From assembly GCA_026417845.1 (NCBI GenBank), contig JAOACM010000173.1:1-8466 (forward strand): 8,466 nt of DNA. Direction: 5' to 3'. This DNA is from Planctomycetota bacterium. Its GTDB lineage: Bacteria; Planctomycetota; SZUA-567; H5-PLA8; CALKMO01. Shown here piece by piece: positions 1-5,601 of this stretch. The notes under the pieces are model-generated. The model did no database searches. It was given only the letters and a program-made list of their open reading frames with translations, and was not told the DNA's origin. Position numbers and translations under genes: made by a program. Every line of letters starts with the position of its first letter. The stretch's first letter is position 1.

Positions 1-75
1 AGGCGCCAGCGCGAATGGGAGGTTGGTCAAGCCCTGAGGAAAAACGGCATCCGGCCTTGACGCGGCTCGTTTCAT
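1..75 (-). CDS. N-terminal fragment of an unidentified gene, possibly RidA-like
   Basis: Only the first 25 codons lie in the window. They begin MKRAASRPDAVFPQGLTN and run off the left edge without a stop. The ATG (complement of 73-75) has an AGGAG six bases upstream (complement of 82-86), so the start is well supported. It lies 49 bases beyond the stop of the MBL-fold hydrolase on the same strand, which suggests co-transcription. The opening is hydrophilic, then FPQGL and a short apolar run; it is not a clear signal peptide. The arrangement of a Pro-rich start followed by PFALAP reminds me of some RidA-family (enamine/imine deaminase) N-termini, but 25 residues cannot establish that. The existence of a gene is likely; its function is unknown. 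Confidence 0.55.
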   Translation of the reverse strand, partial: MKRAASRPDAVFPQGLTNLPFALAP

Positions 76-124
76 GGGAGGCTCCTATCCGGGGATCGTA
101 GACATGTCATGTCAGTGCCTCGGA

Positions 125-994
125 TCAGTCACGCGCCGCCTCGACCTCGTACCGGTCGGGGATGGCGCCCTCCTTCAGGTAGAACGCCTTGAACTCCGGC
201 TCGTGGTCGCACAGAAGCAGCCACCTTTTCCGAGCGGCCTCGCGGAGCAGCCATCTCCGGGCATCCATCGTCTCCACGGGAAACATGTCGTAGGCGGTCG
301 CCCAAGGTACCCGCCGGTGCGAAGAGGTAGGCAGAAGATCGCCCGCGGCGACGGCGGTCCGCCCGCCGTCGCGGATCATCACGCAGGCGTGACCGGGCGT
401 ATGGCCGCCGGTCCGGAATACGGTCACGCCAGGGACAATATCCAGCTTCCAGTCGTAAACGAGGAACAGCCCGGCATTGGCGACGGGCACCCAGTTTTCC
501 GGCAGGTAGGTGCGCCTGTTGAGTTCCGTAGGATGGCCCGCCGCGTAAAGCTCCCGCCGCTCCACAACGTACCTGGCGTTAGGGAAAGTCGGTACCAGCC
601 CTCCGCTATCGCCGCCGCCGGGCGAGGCGTTCCAGCCGGCGTGGTCCATGTGCAGGTGAGTGTTGACCACGAAGTCCACATCGCGCGGCGAGAAGCCCGC
701 AGCGGCCAGTTCTTCAGGAAGCGTGCGCCCGTCCAGAGCGTATATCCGGCGGCGCTTCTCGTCGAACTTTCGCCCTATGCCGGAATCCACGAGTATCTTC
801 GTCTTTCCGGCCAGGATCAGAAAGCAATTGCAGGCCAGCGTCACGCGGCCCTCCTCATCGGTCCCGCGTTCCGCCTCCCATAGCGGCCTCGGCACGATGC
901 CGAACATGCTTCCGCCATCCAGCCTGAAGACCCCGTCGCTCAGGACGAGTACTTCGATCCCGCCTATCCGAATCGTATCCGGCAAGTTTCGCAT
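125..994 (-). CDS. MBL-fold metallo-hydrolase (lactonase-like)
   Basis: A 289-residue soluble metallo-beta-lactamase-fold enzyme. The dinuclear metal site is complete: HLHMDH at residues 113-118, H198 in GGHTPGH (196-202), D219 in AGDLL, and H264 in CDHEP. The spacing H198 to D219 (21) is close to that in AiiA-type N-acyl homoserine lactonases (22). The stretch after the first motif (DHAGWN, then PTFPNARY at 135-142) is typical of a large uncharacterised subgroup of MBL hydrolases, so the substrate cannot be named; lactone or ester hydrolysis is plausible. No signal peptide is visible, so it should be cytoplasmic. I chose the ATG at 994 because a GGAGGGAGG tract (complement of 995-1003) sits directly before it. 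The frame is open up to 1207, but that extension is Arg/Gly/Pro-rich and looks non-coding. The next gene on this strand starts 49 bases past its stop. Confidence 0.9.
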   Translation of the reverse strand: MRNLPDTIRIGGIEVLVLSDGVFRLDGGSMFGIVPRPLWEAERGTDEEGRVTLACNCFLILAGKTKILVDSGIGRKFDEKRRRIYALDGRTLPEELAAAGFSPRDVDFVVNTHLHMDHAGWNASPGGGDSGGLVPTFPNARYVVERRELYAAGHPTELNRRTYLPENWVPVANAGLFLVYDWKLDIVPGVTVFRTGGHTPGHACVMIRDGGRTAVAAGDLLPTSSHRRVPWATAYDMFPVETMDARRWLLREAARKRWLLLCDHEPEFKAFYLKEGAIPDRYEVEAARD

Positions 995-1220
995 CCTCCC
1001 TCCGGTTTGGCGTCGCGCGCCGGAGCCGCGGGCAGGCGTAGCCCACCCATCCCGCGATTGCCGGGCCCGGGCACCTCCACTCCCGCCCTGAGACCACGCG
1101 ATTCGGCCGCCGACATCCGCCTGATGTCGCCGAGGCGGGGACGCACTCCCCCGCGGACGATCGGGCACCGGGTTCCGCGTCGGAGCCGCCGTTACACCGG
1201 CCGGCACCCCCGGCCTGGTA
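995..1220. other. GC-rich intergenic stretch with a short perfect hairpin
   Basis: This is the distal part of the gap between the TatD gene and the MBL hydrolase. Several frames stay open here, but their translations are Arg/Pro/Gly-rich with no family motif, as expected of random GC-rich sequence. The one clear structure is a perfect 7-base-pair hairpin, CGACATC (1111-1117) and GATGTCG (1123-1129), with a 5-base loop. It is not followed by a T-run on either strand, so a classical intrinsic terminator is not supported. It could be an operator or part of a leader RNA for the MBL gene. No strong sigma70 promoter is visible. Confidence 0.4.
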
Positions 1221-1340
1221 ATTGTCCGCCGGGCCAGGCAGGGAATGCAGCTTGCAACAGGTGCGCTTCAGCGGGACAGCAACAGCGTTACCGCATTCCT
1301 CCTCGCCCCCCGCCTCACAATATGGGACGGCGGACAATTA
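1221..1340. repeat. MITE-like inverted-repeat element flanked by TA
   Basis: A perfect 13-base inverted repeat, TAATTGTCCGCCG at 1221-1233 and its reverse complement at 1328-1340, bounds 120 bases. If the outer TA on each side is a target duplication, the element is 116 bases (1223-1338) with 11-base terminal repeats. TA duplication is the habit of IS630/Tc1-mariner transposons and their non-autonomous derivatives. Inside is a second inverted pair, GGAATGC (1244-1250) and GCATTCC (1293-1299). CCTGG at 1216-1220 and CCAGG at 1346-1350 flank the outer arms. There is no coding capacity. It starts 40 bases beyond the TatD stop. Other readings are a folded leader or attenuator RNA for the MBL gene, or a regulator-binding site. 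Only copies elsewhere in the genome would settle it. Confidence 0.45.
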
Positions 1341-1380
1341 TAGTTCCAGGTTACGGCGCTCATCCGGTGCGGGACAGGGA

Positions 1381-2175
1381 TCAAAATCCGAACAGCGCCG
1401 CCGCATTGGCCGATGTCCTGGCGGCCGTTTCGTCCACCGACCAGCCCCTTATCTCCGCGAGCTTCGCACCTGTCTCCGGCAGCAGGGCCGGCTCGTTGCG
1501 TTTCCCGCGGGCCGACTGCGGCGGCAGGTAAGGACAATCCGTCTCGATCAGAAGTCCATCCGCGTCCACGGCCGCGGCAGCTTCGCGGACCGATCCCGAC
1601 TTCGGGTACGTTATGATCGCCGAAAAGCTGATGTGCAACCCCAACCCGCGGAATTTTTCGGCCCAGGCTGGTGTCGAGGCGAAGCAGTGCATGACGCCGC
1701 GGATGCGGCGGCTGCGGGAATCCACGACCGCCGCCAGCACCCGGTAGACGGCATCCTCCGCCGCGCGACAGTGGACTATGAGCGGAATGTCCAGCCTCGC
1801 GGCCAGCTCCGCCTGAGCGCGGAACGCGGCCTCCTGAAGATCGCGCGGGGCGTAGTCGCGAAAGAAATCCATGCCGGTCTCGCCGACAGCGACGAAACGA
1901 TCTCCAGCCAGCGCTTCTTCGATCCGGCCGAGCGAGTCCGGGCCGAAGGTCGCGCAATCGTGTGCGTGTATCCCGGCCGTGCCGTACACTTCGGGCGCGC
2001 CGCGGCGGCCGTGTTCGCCCAGTATCGCCATGGTCGCTCCGGCGCTCTCCACGCTCGTAGCCGCGCACACTATGCGGCTCACGCCCGCGGCCCGCGCACG
2101 CTCCAGGACGGCCGGAAGGTCCCCCCGGAAGGCATCGGCATCGAGATGCGCGTGCGTATCGGTCCAGCAGGCCAC
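1381..2175 (-). CDS. TatD family metal-dependent hydrolase (DNase)
   Basis: A 264-residue TatD-family TIM-barrel nuclease, expected to be cytoplasmic and to cleave DNA or RNA from the 3' end using divalent metals. The order of motifs is canonical: DTHAHLD (residues 6-12; ligands H8, H10), GIHAHD (69-73), GETGMDFF (98-105; E99), VHCRAA (134-139; H135), GVMHCFAS (160-167; H163), ISFSAIIT (182-189), ETDCPYLPP (211-219; D213), then RNEP (226-229). The length matches the family (about 255-265). I chose the GTG at 2175 because THAHLD must lie near the N-terminus and GGAGGGGG (complement of 2179-2186) precedes it. The upstream ATG at 2304 adds 43 Arg-rich residues that family members lack. It is divergent from the HprK-like/RtcB-like operon. 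YcfH and TatD subtypes cannot be told apart here, so I give no symbol. Confidence 0.92.
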   Translation of the reverse strand: MACWTDTHAHLDADAFRGDLPAVLERARAAGVSRIVCAATSVESAGATMAILGEHGRRGAPEVYGTAGIHAHDCATFGPDSLGRIEEALAGDRFVAVGETGMDFFRDYAPRDLQEAAFRAQAELAARLDIPLIVHCRAAEDAVYRVLAAVVDSRSRRIRGVMHCFASTPAWAEKFRGLGLHISFSAIITYPKSGSVREAAAAVDADGLLIETDCPYLPPQSARGKRNEPALLPETGAKLAEIRGWSVDETAARTSANAAALFGF

Positions 2176-2432
2176 AATCCCCCTCCGCTCTAACTTCGTG
2201 CGACGGCGGGAAAACTCCGCCGCGCGCACGATCCCGCTCTCTTCGAGATCCGCGGCATGCCGTTCCGGACCGATGCGCGCCCGGCTCGCCTCCGGAAAGA
2301 GCAATGATTCTCTCGCCTCCCTCTCTCGCGCCAGGTCCGGACCGCCGGGCCGGATTATACCCCGTCGGCGGCGCCCCGGACCGGAAAGGCGAGCGTTCGC
2401 GGGCGCTTGCGCCGGGGACCTGGCGGCATAAG
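2176..2432. promoter_or_regulatory. Divergent intergenic region with a bulged hairpin
   Basis: This region separates the minus-strand TatD gene from the plus-strand HprK-like gene and must carry promoters for both. The main visible structure is an imperfect inverted repeat at 2334-2382. Its outer arms are GGTCCGG (2334-2340) and CCGGACC (2376-2382); its inner arms are CCGCCG (2342-2347) and CGGCGG (2366-2371). The loop holds GGATTATACCCC, whose TTATAC resembles a -10 box, but no good -35 lies at the right distance. Upstream of the HprK-like ATG there is no close Shine-Dalgarno, only GGGGACC about 13-18 bases away. The presence of promoters is inferred from the divergent genes, not proved from boxes. 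Confidence 0.35.
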
Positions 2433-3671
2433 ATGCCCGCCGTGGACCGGAAAGACTGCAGATACGGGATAGCGGCCGAAATGTTCGGCCTGCGCGCCAA
2501 GGCTGCCTCAGCCGACCGCCGCTTCGTCGAGGCCGTCGGTTTCAGGTTCGAGCCGTACTGCCGCCATCGGTGTGCCGATGCGCCAGCGCCCTCCACCTCC
2601 CTCGACCTCGACGCAGTCCTGTCGGTCGCAGGCGGGAGGCGCCCGCGGCGTTCGGAAGAAGAGGTTTCGGCATCAGGCTGCCTCGTTTTCGGGCGGCACC
2701 TGAGGCACGAGGGGGACCGATGGCTGTGGCGGCGTTCGAAGGCGCTGCATGGGCTGGAGGTCGCTTTCCGGTTCCGGGAAGGCCGGCTGGAGATCGAGGG
2801 GACGCTGCACGAGAGGAACCGCGGCTTTCTGGGGTTGTCCGGCGGCGCGCGCGACAGAGACATCTGGACGCATTGTGCGGACGTCGTCTTCCTGATGCCG
2901 CTGCTGGCCCTGGCGTTCAGGACCAGGGAGTGGACGCCGGTCCATGGTTCCGCGCTCGCCGTCCGCGGGAAGGGCGTACTGATCGCCGGCCTTGCCGGCT
3001 GCGGAAAGACGACGCTTGCCGCCGCGATCCTTACGGGTCTGGCTGATTCGACGTATCTCGCGGAAAACGTCGCGCTTGTCCGCGACGGCCTGCTCTGGGG
3101 ACTTGCCTCGCCGCTGAGACTCGACCAGCGGGCCATCGGGCTGATCGGCGAACGGGAGCTGTCCGGAGCGGCAGACGAATGGCCGGAGGCCTCACGTATG
3201 CTCGGATCGGAAAGATCGAGATGTTTCCGGCCGAAGCGGCGAAGCGCGGAGCCGTTCCCGCTAGCCGCGGTGCTGTTTCCGCGTATAGGGACGGGGTCGG
3301 GCTTCCGCGCGATGCCTACTGCTGAGGCGGCCGCCTCGCTCAGGCTCATGGATTCGCTGACCTATGAAATGGATGGGTTCTGGAGCTGGGTCCGCGTACT
3401 GGATATTGCAACCTGCAGCAGGTCCATGACCGACCGCCCCGGGAGAGAGCCGGGCCGTCCGGATGCGGGAACCGGCCATCCGGAGACCGTTGCCGGAAGG
3501 CTGGGAGCCGGGGGCGGGCGCGCGGAGCAGGCCGATATCCCGGACGGGAAGCCGGATGCGGCCGGGCTGCCGTTCGATGCGCCGGCCTTCGAGATAACGC
3601 TGGGGCGCGGCATGTCGGCGGGAGCGATGCGCGAGCTGGCCGGTCGCGTCCTTTCGGAGGCGGGGATTTGA
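2433..3671 (+). CDS. HprK-like P-loop kinase homologue
   Basis: A 412-residue soluble protein. The Walker A motif GLAGCGKTT (residues 186-194) comes after WTPVHGSALAVRGKGVLI (167-184). That context, with a conserved His before a beta-strand and P-loop, marks HPr kinase/phosphorylase-like proteins rather than generic ATPases. The strand after the P-loop reads TYLAENVALVRDG (207-219), where E211/N212 replace the double Asp seen in many relatives. Residues 1-165 are a family-poor N-terminal domain. Residues 335-380 form a Gly/Pro/Asp-rich linker that looks disordered, before a short C-terminal piece ending EITLGRGMSAGAMRELAG. True HprK is about 310 residues and has a signature motif I do not see, so HPr phosphorylation is not implied. 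The ATG at 2433 was chosen because the frame upstream (ATG at 2304) is low-complexity; the RBS is weak. Its TGA overlaps the RtcB-like start, a sign of translational coupling. Confidence 0.75.
   Translation: MPAVDRKDCRYGIAAEMFGLRAKAASADRRFVEAVGFRFEPYCRHRCADAPAPSTSLDLDAVLSVAGGRRPRRSEEEVSASGCLVFGRHLRHEGDRWLWRRSKALHGLEVAFRFREGRLEIEGTLHERNRGFLGLSGGARDRDIWTHCADVVFLMPLLALAFRTREWTPVHGSALAVRGKGVLIAGLAGCGKTTLAAAILTGLADSTYLAENVALVRDGLLWGLASPLRLDQRAIGLIGERELSGAADEWPEASRMLGSERSRCFRPKRRSAEPFPLAAVLFPRIGTGSGFRAMPTAEAAASLRLMDSLTYEMDGFWSWVRVLDIATCSRSMTDRPGREPGRPDAGTGHPETVAGRLGAGGGRAEQADIPDGKPDAAGLPFDAPAFEITLGRGMSAGAMRELAGRVLSEAGI
3656..3671 (+). promoter_or_regulatory. RBS and TTGA stop/start overlap coupling the two genes
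   Basis: GGAGG (3656-3660) inside the end of the HprK-like gene is followed after seven bases by TTG (3668-3670), which overlaps the TGA stop at 3669-3671. This decides the non-ATG start of the RtcB homologue. The next in-frame ATG (residue 32) would remove the first strand of the fold. The overlap implies that ribosomes finishing the first gene can restart on the second. Confidence 0.75.
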
Positions 3672-5164
3672 CTGCGGCGTCAGGAAATGCGGCCGTTTCG
3701 CGCCCGATTGAAGTATCAGCAGCGGGAAACCGCCGGGTCCTCCTGTTCTGCGATCCGGACATGGTGCCGGCCGACGGCAGCGTTGACATGCTGCGCTCCA
3801 TATCCGCCCATCAGGCGGTTGCCGCACCGGTCGCAGGTCTCCCGGATCTTCACGCAAAAGTCCGCGGCGGGATAGCCCCGACCGGCTATGCGGCGGCTAC
3901 GGATGGACTTATCCTCCGCGGCCTGATGGATATGCGCGTCAACTGCGGCATGTCCGTCGCGGCGCTCTCGGTCGAAGCCGCGGCTGCAAACCCGGAAACC
4001 CTGGACCGCTGGTTCGGTGCGATGGCAGCGGAAATCCCGGCCAGGCGCCGCCCCGGGGCAGCAATATCCGGAGATGAGGCCGCCGAAATATTCGCGCGCG
4101 GCCCGGCCGGATTGCTCGAAAAATGGGGGCTTCCTCCCGAAACGCGCGAGCGGCTGGAGCTGGGCGGATGCCTCCATCCGCCCGGACGTACGCCTGATCG
4201 CGGCGAACTGCGGGCGGCATTGTCCGAGCGGACATTCGAGGCAGCCGGCAGGGGACTCGGAGCGCTCGGCACGGGAAACCACTTCCTGGAACTCCATGCC
4301 ATATCGAAGGTCCGGGATCGGAGTGCGTGCGAGGCGCTTGGGCTTTCGGAAGGAAGCCTGTTGCTTTGCCTGCACTCGGACTCCTCGGCAGTAGGCGGCG
4401 AGGTCAAAAACCGCTACGGGGTCAGGAAAGAAGGCCGCAGACCCGGCCGCTTTCTCCGCGAATTCCGGAGGCAGTTCGCATTTCATCTTCCGAGGGCGGG
4501 CATCGGCGCCGCGCGTACGATCTGGCGGCTTTACGTCAGGACAGATCCCTGGGGGGCCATCGAGCCCGATTCGCGCGAAGGCCGCAGGTTCCTCGTGGCG
4601 CTCTACGCCGCCCACCATTTCGGCACCGCCAATCGCTTACACATATTGGCTGCTGCCTGCCGGACCGCTTCATCTGCGTTCGGTTCGATGGGGTTCCGTC
4701 TGCTTTCTGACGCCGCCCACGACAGCATATTCCTGGAAGAGCATGGCGGCAGAAAACTGTGGGTTCACAGAAAAGGTGCCGTAAGGGGCAGGACGCGGAC
4801 CGAGTTGGCCTCTGATCCGCAACTCCGCCACACCGGCCAGCCGCTCCTGATCCCGGGCGCCTTGGGGACAACAAGCTTCCTGGCGGTGGTCGGCGATGGA
4901 TGCCCCGATGCCCTGCTTTCAGTAAACCACGGTTCCGGTCGCCATACCCGCAGGGATGAAACAACCGCCACGCATACCGAAGAAGATGTCGAGCGGGAAA
5001 CAACTTCGGGCGGCATGAGACTTTACCGCATCGGGGACGTCAGGCTGGCAGGTGAATCTCCAAGATATTACAAGGATATTTCCAAGATTGCCCAGACCTG
5101 CGAGGCGTTCGGATTGGCGCACATTGTGGCTGTCCTTAAACCCATCGCTTCATTAAAAGGCTAG
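3668..5164 (+). CDS. Divergent RtcB-family RNA ligase homologue
   Basis: A 498-residue protein with the whole RtcB fold order. RtcB joins 2',3'-cyclic or 3'-phosphate RNA ends to 5'-OH ends using GTP and two Mn ions. Conserved pieces: PDLH (59-62), NCGM (92-95; Mn-bridging C93), GTGNHFLE (201-208; H205), H236, NR (322-323), H351, HRKGAVR (367-373), GQPLLIPGALGTTSF (390-404), HGSGR (421-425; H421 is the guanylylated His), YKDI (468-471), and terminal KPIASLKG (K497). Spacing from H205 to H236 (31) and H421 to K497 (76) equals that of Pyrococcus RtcB. Odd points: the Asp three residues before the Cys is R90 here (D88 lies two earlier), and GSRG after H236 has become DSSA. The TTG start at 3668 overlaps the upstream TGA and has GGAGG at 3656-3660. 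It may be an active ligase with altered metal use, or a repurposed paralogue. No archease gene is visible. Confidence 0.88.
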   Translation: MTAASGNAAVSRPIEVSAAGNRRVLLFCDPDMVPADGSVDMLRSISAHQAVAAPVAGLPDLHAKVRGGIAPTGYAAATDGLILRGLMDMRVNCGMSVAALSVEAAAANPETLDRWFGAMAAEIPARRRPGAAISGDEAAEIFARGPAGLLEKWGLPPETRERLELGGCLHPPGRTPDRGELRAALSERTFEAAGRGLGALGTGNHFLELHAISKVRDRSACEALGLSEGSLLLCLHSDSSAVGGEVKNRYGVRKEGRRPGRFLREFRRQFAFHLPRAGIGAARTIWRLYVRTDPWGAIEPDSREGRRFLVALYAAHHFGTANRLHILAAACRTASSAFGSMGFRLLSDAAHDSIFLEEHGGRKLWVHRKGAVRGRTRTELASDPQLRHTGQPLLIPGALGTTSFLAVVGDGCPDALLSVNHGSGRHTRRDETTATHTEEDVERETTSGGMRLYRIGDVRLAGESPRYYKDISKIAQTCEAFGLAHIVAVLKPIASLKG

Positions 5165-5168
5165 CTTC

Positions 5169-5198
5169 TTGTCAAAATGATAATATTGTCACTATAAC
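5169..5198 (+). promoter_or_regulatory. Sigma70-like promoter downstream of the RtcB homologue
   Basis: TTGTCA (5169-5174, 5 of 6 to consensus -35) and TATAAC (5193-5198, 5 of 6 to consensus -10) are 18 bases apart in an AT-rich stretch directly after the RtcB-like stop. Transcription would start near 5205. The transcript would cover the hairpin-rich spacer and could run into clpB as a leader of about 400 bases, or be a separate small RNA. I see no CIRCE repeat and no sigma32-type CCCCAT box between here and clpB. Confidence 0.45.
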
Positions 5199-5220
5199 AC
5201 GAATTGGGCTGGCCTAGCAA

Positions 5221-5280
5221 TTGCTGAAAATCAGAAAGACAGCAAGCAACTTATTTGTTTCCAACATGTTACATCATGTT
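5221..5280. repeat. Two adjacent short hairpins in AT-rich DNA
   Basis: TTGCTG (5221-5226) pairs with CAGCAA (5240-5245) around a 13-base loop. AACATG (5263-5268) pairs with CATGTT (5275-5280) around TTACAT. The base composition is clearly more AT-rich than the flanking genes. Neither stem is followed by a long T-run, though TTTCTTT after the second gives it weak terminator character for the RtcB transcript. They may also be subterminal structure of a mobile-element remnant. Confidence 0.35.
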
Positions 5281-5285
5281 TCTTT

Positions 5286-5489
5286 ATGACGCAGATTCGA
5301 AAAAATGGCACCATATTAGTTAATCGAGGCTATCGGGAAACCTACGACCGGATCTGGCGACCCGTTGCGGAGGCCTTGGTCGCCATGGAAGTGGGGAGGC
5401 TACAGGAGCCTAATCCAAGAACCTGCTGCTGTGGAGCTTCGGACATGCGATACTCTATTCGTAGCAGGAGGTTTTGTGACAGGTTCTAA
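5286..5489 (+). pseudogene. Possible tnpB C-terminal remnant (IS200/IS605-like)
   Basis: A 67-codon frame (open without a start from 5184) whose product is not recognisable as a complete protein and has no Shine-Dalgarno before its ATG. The piece TQIRKNGTILVNRGYR resembles the stretch after the zinc ribbon of TnpB proteins (NAA-NI-x-x-x-G), and RPVAEALVAMEVGRLQEP resembles the loosely conserved TnpB tail that often starts with PVE. The C-terminus (RTCCCGASDM onward) looks like readthrough into a structured end. The DNA below this tail folds into several stems, as the 3' end of tnpB does where the omega RNA scaffold is encoded. The TnpB catalytic domain and zinc ribbon are missing, so it would be a dead fragment. 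A small novel protein or a chance ORF remain possible. Confidence 0.35.
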
Positions 5490-5495
5490 GAACCT
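5355..5495 (+). ncRNA. Cluster of stem-loops, possible structured RNA or transposon right end
   Basis: Five pairings lie in 141 bases. TGGCGACC (5355-5362) pairs with GGTCGCCA (5378-5385), a perfect 8 base pairs. AGGCT (5397-5401) pairs with AGCCT (5407-5411). CCTGCTGC (5422-5429) pairs with GTAGCAGG (5461-5468) with one G-U. GAACCT (5419-5424) can pair with AGGTTC (5481-5486). AGGTTC (5481-5486) alternatively pairs with GAACCT (5490-5495) around TAA. The last two are mutually exclusive, which is a switch-like arrangement. It could be an omega RNA-like right end of an IS605 remnant, or a leader element upstream of clpB. No Rfam family is recognised by eye. Confidence 0.35.
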
Positions 5496-5601
5496 ACCCA
5501 GAAACTCCCGGGCGGGGCGACAGGGCTCGCTGAGCGTATAAGCCGAGCCACTGGAGATTTCGGATAGGCTCTAATGTGCATCGCTTTTAAGGAGGAAAAA
5601 A
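5496..5601 (+). promoter_or_regulatory. clpB proximal leader and ribosome binding site
   Basis: GGCTCG (5524-5529) pairs with CGAGCC (5544-5549) around a 14-base loop containing GTATAAG. AAGGAGG (5589-5595) is six bases before the clpB ATG, a near-ideal Shine-Dalgarno that fixes the start at 5602. No heat-shock operator (CIRCE) or obvious RNA thermometer pairing with the Shine-Dalgarno is visible. Confidence 0.5.

Noticed and set aside
995..1207. In-frame upstream extension of the MBL hydrolase to an ATG at 1207
   Set aside because: The 71 added residues are Arg/Gly/Pro-rich without family similarity, and a strong Shine-Dalgarno directly precedes the ATG at 994.
2176..2304. Extension of the TatD gene to an ATG at 2304
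   Set aside because: TatD proteins begin a few residues before the THAHLD motif. The GTG at 2175 has a strong GGAGGGGG site.
1268..3349. A 693-codon open frame on the minus strand
   Set aside because: It lies over the TatD gene and antisense to the HprK-like gene, is Arg/Ser/Pro-rich and has no motif. It is a GC-rich shadow frame.
5165..5601. CIRCE/HrcA operator, sigma32 promoter or FourU thermometer for clpB
   Set aside because: No TTAGCACTC-type inverted repeat, no CCCCAT box, and no U-run that could pair with the AAGGAGG at a sensible distance.
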